DNA of 64,000 bases from Hyphomicrobiales bacterium. Its GTDB lineage: Bacteria > Pseudomonadota > Alphaproteobacteria > Rhizobiales > Rhizobiaceae. Each line of letters opens with the position of its first letter. The stretch's first letter is position 1. Position numbers and translations under genes: made by a program. Shown one piece after another: positions 9,010 to 17,999 of the stretch. The DNA lies in contig UCNE01000018.1 in assembly GCA_900473685.1 (NCBI GenBank), forward strand, positions 124,001-188,000. Reading direction: 5' to 3'. The notes under the pieces were generated by a model, which was not told the origin of the DNA, searched no databases, and saw only the letters and a list, made by a program, of their open reading frames with translations.

Positions 9010-10398
9010 TTAGCGGTCGTCGACGGTGCGCAATCCGAACCATTTGTCCTTGACGGCTTCGTAATGCTCCTCGGCGCGATATTCGGCCACCTGCAGGCCC
9101 TGGCTCTGGATCGTCAGGCGCCCCATGGCAGCCAGCAACGAATAGCTGGCAACAACAGCGTTGCGCTGCGAGGTCACAAGGCTTTCTTCGGCAACAAGCA
9201 CGCTTTGTTGCGCGTCGAGCACGTCGAGCGTCGTGCGCTGGCCAACCTTGCGCTCTTCGATGACACCCGCCAAAGCCTGGTTTGCCGCGCTGACCTGGGA
9301 CTTGTTGGCAACGGTCGTTGCAAGCGCTGCCTCAAACTGGGCATGAGCCGTGATGATCGTTTGCTGCACTTCCAGACGGGCGGAATCAACCAGGATGCGT
9401 TGCTGGCCGAGGCGTTCCTTGGCCTGGCGAATCTGACCGTACTCGGCGCCGCCCTGGTACAACGGGACCTCGAGCCGCGCGGTTATGGAGGCGTTCGCGG
9501 TATCGCTGTTGCGATCGCGGTCGGTCGTGTTGCGCGACACCGATCCCTGGATGACGACGCCTGGCAACATCGTGCCTTCCGCAGACTTGACCCTGAAACC
9601 GGCCGAATCGACATTGTACTGCGCGGCGGCAATCGACGGATGGTCGCGCAAACCAGCCGCAACGGCCTGATCCAGGTTTTTCGGCAGTGCCTTCGACGCC
9701 GGCGCTGGTTGCTTGATGCCCTTGGGGGCAGCGCCGACAATCTGGACGTAGACGGCCTCACTCTGTTTCAACTGCGCAACGGCATTGACGAGAATGGCCT
9801 GGGCTCCCGCCAGCTCTGCCTCGGCCTGGCTGACGTCGGTACGCGTCCCCTCGCCGACATCAAGCCGGGACTTCGCGGCATTCAACTGCTCCTTCAAAAA
9901 GGCCAGGTTCTGCTTGCGGATCGACACGATACGTTGATCGCGGGCGATATTGGCATAGGATTGCGCTGCCGCCAGAAGGATGGAAATCTCGTTGGCCTTG
10001 AGCGTTTCACGGCTTGAAAAAACGTTCGCCTCGGCAGCCCTGACATTGTTCAGGGTTTGAAACCCATCGAAAATCTGCTGGGTAATGGTGATGCTGGCAG
10101 CCCCGGTGGTATAGTCCTCGGCAAGAAGCGGTGTGCCGCGTCTAAACAGGCTTTCCGTGCCCAACCGTGTTGCGGTCCCGGTGACGCTTGCCGAAACCTG
10201 TGGCCGGTAGCCGGACTTGGCGATCGGCACACCTTCGTCGGTGGCGCGCAGACCGGCACGCACGGCGTTCAGATCCGGGTTATTCTGGTAAGCCTTTTCC
10301 ATCGCATTTGAGATGGTTTCCGCGAAAACGGCATGTGGCACGAGCCACAAGGCGGTTGAAAGGGCGGCCGCCACAGCCGTTTTACGAAAAATCGACAC
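9010..10398 (-). CDS. tolC: TolC-family outer membrane efflux / type I secretion protein
   Basis: Trimeric outer-membrane channel and periplasmic tunnel that completes tripartite efflux pumps and type I secretion systems. The 462 residues carry a signal peptide ending VFA (residues 24-26), then two repeated OEP halves rich in Ala, Gln and Leu helices (SNAMEKAYQNNPDL at the first; the second begins near NLDQAVAAGLRDHP). The start is a GTG with GGAG 8 bases upstream; there is no better ATG. No membrane fusion protein or ABC exporter lies beside it, so it probably serves several systems, possibly including the serralysin encoded at 59.9 kb (inference). Confidence 0.94.
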   Translation of the reverse strand: MSIFRKTAVAAALSTALWLVPHAVFAETISNAMEKAYQNNPDLNAVRAGLRATDEGVPIAKSGYRPQVSASVTGTATRLGTESLFRRGTPLLAEDYTTGAASITITQQIFDGFQTLNNVRAAEANVFSSRETLKANEISILLAAAQSYANIARDQRIVSIRKQNLAFLKEQLNAAKSRLDVGEGTRTDVSQAEAELAGAQAILVNAVAQLKQSEAVYVQIVGAAPKGIKQPAPASKALPKNLDQAVAAGLRDHPSIAAAQYNVDSAGFRVKSAEGTMLPGVVIQGSVSRNTTDRDRNSDTANASITARLEVPLYQGGAEYGQIRQAKERLGQQRILVDSARLEVQQTIITAHAQFEAALATTVANKSQVSAANQALAGVIEERKVGQRTTLDVLDAQQSVLVAEESLVTSQRNAVVASYSLLAAMGRLTIQSQGLQVAEYRAEEHYEAVKDKWFGLRTVDDR

Positions 10399-10565
10399 TC
10401 AATTCACTCCACAACAAAAGCCGGCGGGAAACATTCCTAGTTCGAGAACGCAACGGCCCAGCTGTGCCGGATTTGATGTCACGCCTCGCCCCGGTACCGA
10501 AGAAAAATGGTTAAAATGTCGCAAACAGCGAACGTCAACATATTTCCTTTAACTAATATGTAAAA

Positions 10566-10608
10566 CGCGTGAATTCAATTTGCCAAACCGCAGCCTAGTA
10601 TTCACGCG
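10566..10608 (-). terminator. Possible terminator of pcm
   Basis: A perfect 9-bp inverted repeat (CGCGTGAAT/ATTCACGCG) with a 25-base loop, followed on the minus strand by TTTTA. The long loop makes it a weaker candidate than others in the window. Confidence 0.4.
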
Positions 10609-10650
10609 CCATAGTCGGATGCCACGCCGCTCAATCTTCAATGGAGAGGT

Positions 10651-11316
10651 TTAAAACACAAACTCGCGCGCCAGACGAAAGCCCGGCAACGGCTTGACGG
10701 CGGTGTTGAACGCCAGGCGTTCCGACGTCCTGCCATTTTCACGCAGGAAGAGCTGCGCCCTCGACGCATTGCCAAAGCCGACGACAGCAACAAGGCGGCC
10801 GCCATCGTTCAACTGCGACAGAAGCGCATCCGGTACCGTCTCGACCGCACCGTGAACGAAAATCACATCATAGGGTGCGCCTGCGGCATGTCCCTTTTCG
10901 AGATCGCCGGTCACCACCGAGACGTTCGCGTGGCCCAGCCGGGCCAAAGTCGCTGTAGCGTCGGCTGCAAGCGCTGTATCGCTCTCGAGCGCTGCGACCG
11001 AGGCCGCAAGCTCCGACAGGAGCGCCGACGCGTAACCGGTACCGCAGCCGATCTCGAGAACCTTGTCAGCCTTGGAAATTGTTGCCAGCTGAAGCAGTTT
11101 TGCCAGGGGAGATGGCTCCATCAAATACCGCCGTGTGCCGGCGGCATCTGCCGCCAGTTCGATATCGCTGTCGATATAGGCGAGCGGCTTCAGTGCGGCA
11201 GGCACGAATTCTTCTCTCGGAATTGACAGGAATGCTGCGAGAACGGCGTGCGACGTCACATCCGTCGTGCGGATCTGGTTGTCGACCATCTTGATGCGTG
11301 CTGCTTCGAAATTCAT
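10651..11316 (-). CDS. pcm: Protein-L-isoaspartate O-methyltransferase
   Basis: Uses S-adenosylmethionine to methylate isoaspartyl residues in aged proteins, starting their repair. 221 residues of the normal length. The SAM-binding motif I is clear (VLEIGCGTGYASALL, about residues 85-99). The PCMT substrate motif is only partly conserved (NQIRT near the start, MEPSPLA in place of the usual SQP). Such rhizobial homologues are annotated as Pcm, but activity on isoaspartate is not certain. It lies upstream of tolC in the same direction. Confidence 0.87.
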   Translation of the reverse strand: MNFEAARIKMVDNQIRTTDVTSHAVLAAFLSIPREEFVPAALKPLAYIDSDIELAADAAGTRRYLMEPSPLAKLLQLATISKADKVLEIGCGTGYASALLSELAASVAALESDTALAADATATLARLGHANVSVVTGDLEKGHAAGAPYDVIFVHGAVETVPDALLSQLNDGGRLVAVVGFGNASRAQLFLRENGRTSERLAFNTAVKPLPGFRLAREFVF

Positions 11317-11582
11317 CTTGCCTGCCTTCGTAAATCCGGATCGTCTTCCGGCGTGTGTGCGCTTTTGGCTTGCGCAGATAAAACAACCGGCGGCGCTTCA
11401 GCCGACCGGGCATGGCCAAGCTCATAAATCCGTGCATCTGCCGTTTCAAGCTATGGAATGCAGTTCTTGCAAAAAAGCAAGCTTCACAAAAGCCGGTCAA
11501 CATATTCTACCCTTTCCGGAACCGGAAAATCCGGGCAAATTTGCATTACCGCATATACAGCGAATCACCGGGACTGGAGATT

Positions 11583-12176
11583 GTGAAAGTGGCAGTACGC
11601 TTCAAACAGCCAAACCGTTCCACGTCCCGGCTCCTCATTCTATCGTCCGGCTTGCTTCTTTCCATCTCAAGCTTGAACAGCGCGATTGCAGCCGAACCGA
11701 TTTTCGACGAACTGCGGTTCGGCACGAGCGCATCCATCAGCGGCAGCAACTCTCACGAGTCGGGCATCTTCCCGTCCGCCACTCTTTTCTTCGATCCGCT
11801 GTCGAGCGGCACGGCGGCGACATGGCAGCAGACCATCCTGGAACCACGGATTTATCTGGGTGCTTCGGTGGGGACTGGTGACGGGGTGGATCAGATTTAC
11901 GGCGGCTTCAGCTGGACTGCCGATATCACCAGCCGCCTGTTCATCGAACTCGGACTTGGCGGGACGGTTCACAACGGCAAACTGGATGGCAGCAGCGGCA
12001 AGGGACCGGATCTCGGCTGCCGCCTGCTCTTTCGCGAACAGATCGCACTCGGTTATCGCGTAACGGACAATTGGCAGATCCTGGCGACAGCCGACCATTC
12101 GTCGCATGCCAATCTCTGCGACGGACCGAACGACGGCCTCAGCCATGCAGGCCTTGCCATCGGTTACAAATTCTAA
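11583..12176 (+). CDS. pagL: PagL-like lipid A 3-O-deacylase / acyloxyacyl hydrolase family protein
   Basis: Predicted outer-membrane beta-barrel removing the 3-O-acyl chain from lipid A. From the GTG at 11583 the protein has about 197 residues, with a signal peptide ending AIAA. A longer frame starting at 11412 would place 57 non-conserved residues before the signal, so it is rejected; GTG at 11589 is also possible, with GGAG 9 bases upstream. The C-terminal block has the PagL His-x-Ser (HSS) and the PNDG loop, and ends with GYKF. The residue aligning with the catalytic Glu of Pseudomonas PagL (the second residue after PNDG) is Ser by my hand alignment. It is convergent with exbD. The family call is good; the catalytic state is open. 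Confidence 0.72.
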   Translation: MKVAVRFKQPNRSTSRLLILSSGLLLSISSLNSAIAAEPIFDELRFGTSASISGSNSHESGIFPSATLFFDPLSSGTAATWQQTILEPRIYLGASVGTGDGVDQIYGGFSWTADITSRLFIELGLGGTVHNGKLDGSSGKGPDLGCRLLFREQIALGYRVTDNWQILATADHSSHANLCDGPNDGLSHAGLAIGYKF

Positions 12177-12190
12177 CCTGACTGCCGGCC

Positions 12191-12616
12191 TCAGCCGGCA
12201 GGTGCCGCTTCCAGGCCAACCAACCCGATTTTGGTATAACCGGCCCGCTGAATGAGGTTCATCACCGTCATCAGCTCACCATAATCGACAGCCTTGTCGG
12301 CCCGCAGAAGAATGCGGGTCTCCATATTGCCCTCGGTCATACCGTTAAGCTCAGTGACAAAGCCGTCGCGATCGACCTCATTGTTCCCAAGCGCCAGCTT
12401 GAGGTCCGCCTTGAGGGTGATGAAAACCGGCTTGTCTTCACGTTTTACCGGGGCTGCCGCCGATTGCGGCAGATCGACCTTCATGTCGACGGTGGCAAGC
12501 GGTGCCGCCACCATGAAGATGATCAGGAGAACGAGCATGACGTCGATGAAGGGCGTGACGTTGATTTCGCTGTTTTCTTCGAGATCACCGCCGCCTTCGC
12601 TGATTTTGCTGGCCAT
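12191..12616 (-). CDS. exbD: ExbD, biopolymer transport protein of the TonB energising complex
   Basis: Forms with ExbB the proton-driven motor that energises TonB-dependent outer-membrane uptake. 141 residues, one N-terminal transmembrane helix (about 22-43) with the essential Asp in the motif TPFIDVMLVLLI, then a periplasmic domain. The start is the ATG giving MASKISEGGG; the longer upstream frame overlaps exbB out of frame and is not conserved. It follows exbB by 4 bp. No tonB gene follows, because the next gene is convergent. Confidence 0.94.
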   Translation of the reverse strand: MASKISEGGGDLEENSEINVTPFIDVMLVLLIIFMVAAPLATVDMKVDLPQSAAAPVKREDKPVFITLKADLKLALGNNEVDRDGFVTELNGMTEGNMETRILLRADKAVDYGELMTVMNLIQRAGYTKIGLVGLEAAPAG

Positions 12617-12620
12617 GGTC

Positions 12621-13628
12621 TTATCCGATCCGCGCGATGCTGGCTTCGGAATGCACGTGGCTTTCAGCCTTGCGCGGCGACAGGCGGCGTGCCTGGCGGA
12701 AGTCCAGATCGCGGCTGACGAGACGTTCGACCGCAGCCGAAGCATCAGCAAGGATCAGGCGGTAGCCACCGATCGAGCGGGCAAAATAATTGTAGATCAC
12801 GACGGCAGGAATAGCGGCGACAAGGCCGATTGCCGTTGCCAGTAGCGCTTCGGCGATACCCGGTGCGACGATCGCAAGATTGGTCGTCTGTGCCTTGCTG
12901 ATGCCGATGAACGAATTCATGATGCCCCAGACGGTACCGAACAGGCCGACGAACGGCGAGATCGAACCGATTGTCGCAAGGATCCCGGTACCGCTGGCAA
13001 TCCGCTTTCCGGCCCCTGCCTCGATACGGGAGAGCTGCGATGCGACGCGCTCCTTGACCCCTTGCGTCGAGACGATATCGAGAACGGCCTCTGATTTCGA
13101 CAGTTCGTCGTTGGCGGCGGCAATCATCTGCGCTGCCGGTCCCTTTTTCACTGTCAGCGTTTCGCGGACGTCCCGCAGAACAACCGCATCCGACAACGCC
13201 CGGACTGCGCGCTTGGCGCCGCGCTTGGCAGCGGAAAGCTCGAAAGCCTTGGCAAACAGGATCGCCCAGGTCGCAACCGACGCCAGAATCAGAGCGCCCA
13301 TGACACCTTTGACAACGATATCCGCCGCCATGAACATGCCGAGCGGCGAAAGATCGTGGGGCAGAACCGGATTGGCCGAGGTTGCCTGCGCGCCATCCTG
13401 TGCAGGCTCGGCAACCGGTGCGGCCTGATCATTCGGCAGCGCTGCCGGCGTCCCATCATTTGCAGGCGTGACCGGCAACGCACCAGCTTGCGGCGCCACC
13501 TGAACCGGTTGCTGCGTTTCGCTGACAGCTGCAGCCGGCATTTCCTGCGCCTGAAGCGCTCCGGCACTCGAGAATGCCAGCAGCACGCCCGCCAGCAGCA
13601 TCCATTTCGGCATTGCACGGTTCGGCAT
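12621..13628 (-). CDS. exbB: ExbB, TonB-system energiser with long periplasmic N-terminus
   Basis: MotA/TolQ/ExbB-family proton channel. 335 residues: a signal-like segment (1-28), a Pro/Ala/Gln-rich periplasmic stretch to about residue 90, a first transmembrane helix (about 105-128), a cytoplasmic loop, and paired helices around GSISPFVGLFGTVWG and AEALLATAIGLVAAIPAVV that line the pore. The long N-terminus is typical of alphaproteobacterial ExbB. The start ATG has AAGGA 7 bases upstream. First gene of a two-gene operon with exbD. Confidence 0.93.
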   Translation of the reverse strand: MPNRAMPKWMLLAGVLLAFSSAGALQAQEMPAAAVSETQQPVQVAPQAGALPVTPANDGTPAALPNDQAAPVAEPAQDGAQATSANPVLPHDLSPLGMFMAADIVVKGVMGALILASVATWAILFAKAFELSAAKRGAKRAVRALSDAVVLRDVRETLTVKKGPAAQMIAAANDELSKSEAVLDIVSTQGVKERVASQLSRIEAGAGKRIASGTGILATIGSISPFVGLFGTVWGIMNSFIGISKAQTTNLAIVAPGIAEALLATAIGLVAAIPAVVIYNYFARSIGGYRLILADASAAVERLVSRDLDFRQARRLSPRKAESHVHSEASIARIG

Positions 13629-13854
13629 GACCTATCCTTACCTCGTCATCGCCCGCCAACCCCTTGGAGGATCAGATGACGGGACCACATAAACTCATCA
13701 TTTGACGGCCGGCGCCGAACGCGCCCGCATCAATCGCGGCTTCATACGACATACTATGGCTGAAAGACAAGGATTTGTGGAGTGTTTTAATCAAGAATAA
13801 ATAGTTTGGAAGAAATTCGGCCCGCAGCATGCGCACCTGCTGCGTTTCAGTAGG

Positions 13855-16344
13855 TCACTGCCTCGCCTCGTACGCGTCGAATAAGCCCGTCCGCCAATCA
13901 TAAGTTCTGTGTTGCGCCCAGGGACGCCGCAATTGCCCCTGTGCAAAGACGACCCGCATATTGGCCGCTTCGCCCGCTGAGCGGCCGCTTTCACCATAAA
14001 TCTCGACGGCGCCGGTGCGGCGCAGGCTTTGGCCACTCAGCAACAGCGCGCCCGACCGGCAGGTTGAAAAGCGCAGCATGACCGGCGTCACGACGATATC
14101 GGCCTCCTCGCAGGCGACACCGACGAAACGCGCATCATCGACGGTGACGATCCGCCAGCCCTGCGGCGCCTTTGCCGCACACCATTGCTTGGGGACACAG
14201 ACAAAGCGGCCGGACGCCGCTTCCGCCAAAAGCATGCGGACAGTCGCGCGCGCCACATCCTTATCGATCGGTGGCTTTACCGGACGCGTCTTGGTGGCCT
14301 CTTCGGGAACCGGTGTCGATGCAGCAGTATCCGTGACCGCCAGATCAGGCCGCTGCACCGGCTTGTGATGATCTTGCAAACGCAAGGCGCGCTGCCATTG
14401 GGAAAACACGAAATCGGGTGGCTTTGTCCGGTTGCTGGCCGCCGTAGCGTCCTTGATCATCGCCACCAAACGCCCGTCTTCGGTGATCACCACATCTGGA
14501 GGCGCGACCGCAGCTATCGATGCCACCACCAGACCGGCCGCGATGATCGCCAACCCGGACGCAGCCAGCCATGTGCGGAACAGACAGGCCAGAACACCGC
14601 CGGCGGCAATCAGCATAAAGGCGTGGTCCGGAATGCGGCCCGTCGTTACCTCGCCCTCCCACGAGGACACCATCCGCGCAATGGAGATCATCCAGTCAAG
14701 CCCCTGCCCCATGACCAGCAATGGGTAACGATCGAGACCAAAGGGCATCAGCAGCATCGCCAGCAGGCCGAAGGGCATGACGAAAATGCTGATGATCGGC
14801 ATGGCCAGCACATTGCCAATCAAACCGTAGGCGGCCAGCCTGTGGAAATGACCGGCGGAGTAAATCATCGTCGACAGGCCGCCGATCAGCGAACTGAGCA
14901 GCAGACCGGCAAAGAAACCACCGACTGCCTTCAATGCACCGGCATGCCGGTTGGCCGGAAGGATGTCGCGGGCTGGCCGCTCACGCCAATGGGCGTAACC
15001 TGCGACAAGCGCCAGTGTTGCGGCAAAAGACATCTGGAAACCTGGCCCCGTCACGGCGGATGGAGTGACCGCCAGAATGACCAGTGCCGATAACGCGACA
15101 TTGCGCAGGCTGATCGATGGCCTGTCGAAGAACACCGCAATCAGCATGATGGAGATCATGATCCAGGATCGCACCGCCGAGACAGCACCGCCCGAAATGA
15201 GGATATAGGCGAACACCATCATGAGGGCACCGGCGGCGGCGAATTTCTTGATCGCAAACCGGTGCGCTAGCCCGGGAACAAGACTGAGCAGCGTGCGCGC
15301 GCCGATCAGAAACGTTCCGGCGGCCAGAACCATGTTCAACCCCGAGATCGCCAGCACATGCGCAAGTCCCGCCTCGCGAAGCGCCTCGATCGCCGGCCGG
15401 CTGATGGCGCGTTCCTCCGCCGTGACCAGCGCCGCGGCGATCGCGCCGGCATCGCCGCCAATCGTGCCCCGGATGCGTGCACCGATGGCCTCCCGCCAGC
15501 GGGCAATTGTTTCCCCTATGCTGGCCCACCAGGCGGCCACTCTGCCTCTGGCGACGTTTTCAACATTTGAAACTGCCTGCGGTTTTCCATAAAAATAGCC
15601 GACGGCGCCGATACCCTTGAAATAGCTGTCGAAGGCGAAATCGTTCAGCCCCGGCAGCGCAGCCCCGGACGGCGGCGACAATCGCGCCCTGCCCTCGATG
15701 CCGCCGCCAATTCCAACAGGCATTTCCCGGCCGCGAGACAGAAGCGTCACCCGGACCGGAGGGCGCTTCAATTCCGGATCGGCTGTTTGGGCGACAGCGA
15801 CGGTATATCGCCAATAGCCGCGATCGGTGGTTTCCCGCGCAGTGACGGTACCGCGAACCCGCGTCGTCACCGGCGTGTCGAGCACCACCGTATCCAGGCG
15901 CGCCGTTTCCCATGCGGCAAGCCCCATGCCTGCAGTCACCATGGCAGCCATCAGCACGGCCGTGCGCCAAAGGCCTGAGCGGTACCGGAGCGCAAAAGCC
16001 GCCATGCCAAAAACGCAGATCAGCAGTGCAACTTTGAGATGGCCCGGCGTTTGAGGAAGCCAAAACCAGACAAGCGCACCAAGACCGATGAAGACCGGAA
16101 TGAACAAAAAGCCGTGCCCGAAGGCTGCCTCCTCCGACACAGCCTGTTTGAATGCTGCCTGCCAATGGTTGGCTCGCAGTTTCCTGCGTATCGATGAGAG
16201 ACCGGCAAGGTAAGCGGGCAGAGCCCGGTTTTCCGGTTGTTTTGCCGTTCGGTCAGGCAGGTGCGAAGCGCGGGTGAAAGCATGGGTAAACGCACTGTCA
16301 GGCCGCGTGCGCGGCGCCAAACCTGGCTCCTGCCCCTCTGCCAT
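13855..16344 (-). CDS. comEC: ComEC/Rec2 family membrane protein with degenerate C-terminal domain
   Basis: ComEC forms the inner-membrane DNA channel in natural transformation. About 829 residues from the ATG at 16344 (MAEGQEPG, with GGTGGAA upstream); the frame extends 47 codons further but that part is not conserved and covers an inverted repeat. Order: cytoplasmic N-terminus, paired membrane helices with a DUF4131 OB-like domain, then the polytopic Competence domain (helices near HVLAISGLNMVLAAG, the family signature). The C-terminal roughly 200 residues occupy the place of the metallo-beta-lactamase domain but contain no HxHxDH. A stem-loop without a T-run (13823-13844) follows. No other competence genes are nearby, so DNA uptake is unproven. 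Confidence 0.86.
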   Translation of the reverse strand: MAEGQEPGLAPRTRPDSAFTHAFTRASHLPDRTAKQPENRALPAYLAGLSSIRRKLRANHWQAAFKQAVSEEAAFGHGFLFIPVFIGLGALVWFWLPQTPGHLKVALLICVFGMAAFALRYRSGLWRTAVLMAAMVTAGMGLAAWETARLDTVVLDTPVTTRVRGTVTARETTDRGYWRYTVAVAQTADPELKRPPVRVTLLSRGREMPVGIGGGIEGRARLSPPSGAALPGLNDFAFDSYFKGIGAVGYFYGKPQAVSNVENVARGRVAAWWASIGETIARWREAIGARIRGTIGGDAGAIAAALVTAEERAISRPAIEALREAGLAHVLAISGLNMVLAAGTFLIGARTLLSLVPGLAHRFAIKKFAAAGALMMVFAYILISGGAVSAVRSWIMISIMLIAVFFDRPSISLRNVALSALVILAVTPSAVTGPGFQMSFAATLALVAGYAHWRERPARDILPANRHAGALKAVGGFFAGLLLSSLIGGLSTMIYSAGHFHRLAAYGLIGNVLAMPIISIFVMPFGLLAMLLMPFGLDRYPLLVMGQGLDWMISIARMVSSWEGEVTTGRIPDHAFMLIAAGGVLACLFRTWLAASGLAIIAAGLVVASIAAVAPPDVVITEDGRLVAMIKDATAASNRTKPPDFVFSQWQRALRLQDHHKPVQRPDLAVTDTAASTPVPEEATKTRPVKPPIDKDVARATVRMLLAEAASGRFVCVPKQWCAAKAPQGWRIVTVDDARFVGVACEEADIVVTPVMLRFSTCRSGALLLSGQSLRRTGAVEIYGESGRSAGEAANMRVVFAQGQLRRPWAQHRTYDWRTGLFDAYEARQ

Positions 16345-16657
16345 GGATGCCGTTCCACCCGCCAAACTCCCGCCACATTCTGCAACCGGAAATGACGAAA
16401 TGCAACCGATGAGATTGATGCACAAAAAAGATGCAAAACTTTTCCGTACGGTGACACCCATCAGTTTTAAGAACGAATATGTCATTGGACATATGGCCCG
16501 AACGTGTAATTATTGCATCGCCATATGCCTATTTTTGCATCGCACAATTTGCCTTTCGTTCAACTTGGCAGCCGTGATTAAATCGGATAGCACATGGTCG
16601 GCGTTAATATCTGCGGCATAATTGTGTGCCAATTTGCTGCAAACGGAGGATACCCCC
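16345..16657. other. 313-bp divergent regulatory region between comEC and gltA
   Basis: Holds the divergent promoters of comEC and gltA. It contains a perfect 7-bp inverted repeat with a 4-base spacer at 16477-16494 (ATATGTC-ATTG-GACATAT). A weak promoter match for gltA, CTTGGC-17-ATAGCA, begins near 16564. No gene or RNA was recognised. Confidence 0.5.
16477..16494. promoter_or_regulatory. Inverted repeat between comEC and gltA, possible operator
   Basis: Perfect 7-bp arms ATATGTC/GACATAT around ATTG. It lacks a T-run, so it is not a terminator. Its place in a divergent promoter region suggests a regulator-binding site; the regulator is unknown. Confidence 0.35.
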
Positions 16658-17947
16658 ATGACAGGAAAAAGCGCAGTCGTAACCGTGGACAACAAAACGG
16701 TGGAATTGCCGGTGCGATCGGGGTCGATCGGTCCGGATGTGGTCGATATCGGCACGCTCTACAAGCAGACCGGCCAGTTCACCTACGATCCCGGCTTCAC
16801 GTCGACAGCATCGTGCGAATCCAAGATCACCTATATCGATGGTGACCAGGGTATCCTTCTGCACCGCGGTTATCCGATTGAACAGCTCGCCGAACACGGC
16901 GACTTTCTCGAGGTCTGCTACCTGCTGCTCTACGGCGAACTGCCGACGGCAGCGCAGAAGAAGGACTTCGACTATCGCGTCACGCATCACACGATGGTGC
17001 ACGAGCAGATGTCGCGCTTCTTCACCGGTTTCCGCCGCGATGCCCACCCGATGGCCGTCATGTGCGGCTGTGTCGGCGCGCTGTCGGCCTTCTATCACGA
17101 CTCGACTGACATCACCGATCCGCACCAGCGCATGGTTGCAAGCCTGCGCATGATCGCCAAGATGCCGACGCTGGCGGCAATGGCCTACAAGTACCATATC
17201 GGCCAGCCCTTCGTTTACCCGAAGAATGACCTCGATTATGCGTCGAATTTCCTGCGCATGTGCTTTGCTGTCCCATGCGAGGAATACACGGTCAACCCCG
17301 TGCTTTCGCGCGCCATGGACCGCATCTTCATCCTGCATGCCGACCACGAGCAGAACGCCTCGACATCGACCGTTCGCCTCGCCGGTTCGTCGGGCGCCAA
17401 TCCGTTCGCGTGTATCGCAGCCGGCATCGCCTGCCTGTGGGGTCCGGCTCATGGTGGTGCCAACGAAGCCGCGCTTAACATGCTGGCTGAAATCGGCTCG
17501 GTCGACCGCATTCCGGAATTCGTCGCCCGCGCCAAGGACAAGAACGATCCGTTCCGCCTGATGGGCTTTGGCCACCGCGTCTACAAGAACTATGATCCAC
17601 GCGCCAAGATCATGCAGAAGACCACGCATGAAGTGCTGGCCGAACTCGGCCACAAGGACGATCCGCTGCTCGAAGTGGCGATGGAACTCGAGCGCATCGC
17701 GCTGACCGACAGCTACTTCATCGAGAAGAAGCTCTATCCGAACATCGACTTCTACTCCGGCATCACGCTGAAGGCTCTCGGCTTCCCCACGACCATGTTC
17801 ACGGTGCTGTTCGCACTCGCCCGCACGGTCGGCTGGATCGCCCAGTGGAACGAAATGATCGAAGATCCGGAACAGCGCATCGGCCGTCCGCGCCAGCTCT
17901 ACATCGGTGAACCGGAACGCGATTACGTCCCGGTTTCCAAGCGCTAA
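16658..17947 (+). CDS. gltA: Citrate synthase (type II, hexameric form)
   Basis: Condenses acetyl-CoA with oxaloacetate, the entry step of the TCA cycle. 429 residues, as for the Gram-negative GltA class. Catalytic motifs are present: [11 protein letters not shown]-like region ([15 protein letters not shown]), the GHRVY motif ([15 protein letters not shown]) and a final conserved Asp region (IDFYSGI). The ATG at 16658 has GGAGGA 7 bases upstream; the frame also extends 12 codons to a GTG without a ribosome binding site. A shared terminator follows. Confidence 0.97.
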   Translation: MTGKSAVVTVDNKTVELPVRSGSIGPDVVDIGTLYKQTGQFTYDPGFTSTASCESKITYIDGDQGILLHRGYPIEQLAEHGDFLEVCYLLLYGELPTAAQKKDFDYRVTHHTMVHEQMSRFFTGFRRDAHPMAVMCGCVGALSAFYHDSTDITDPHQRMVASLRMIAKMPTLAAMAYKYHIGQPFVYPKNDLDYASNFLRMCFAVPCEEYTVNPVLSRAMDRIFILHADHEQNASTSTVRLAGSSGANPFACIAAGIACLWGPAHGGANEAALNMLAEIGSVDRIPEFVARAKDKNDPFRLMGFGHRVYKNYDPRAKIMQKTTHEVLAELGHKDDPLLEVAMELERIALTDSYFIEKKLYPNIDFYSGITLKALGFPTTMFTVLFALARTVGWIAQWNEMIEDPEQRIGRPRQLYIGEPERDYVPVSKR

Positions 17948-17966
17948 GCCCAAGATATACCAATTG

Positions 17967-17999
17967 AAAAAGCCCGGTCAGAAATGGCCGGGCTTTTTT
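17967..17999. terminator. Bidirectional terminator between gltA and lpxB, overlapping the lpxB coding end
   Basis: Stem AAAAAGCCCGG/CCGGGCTTTTT with T-runs on both strands. On the minus strand the right arm is still coding for the last residues of LpxB (KKPG), and the lpxB stop codon (17978-17980) sits in the loop. Confidence 0.85.

Noticed and set aside
16345-16485. Longer N-terminus for ComEC starting at 16485
   Set aside because: The extra 47 residues are not conserved, cross the inverted repeat, and lie before the better ribosome site at 16344.
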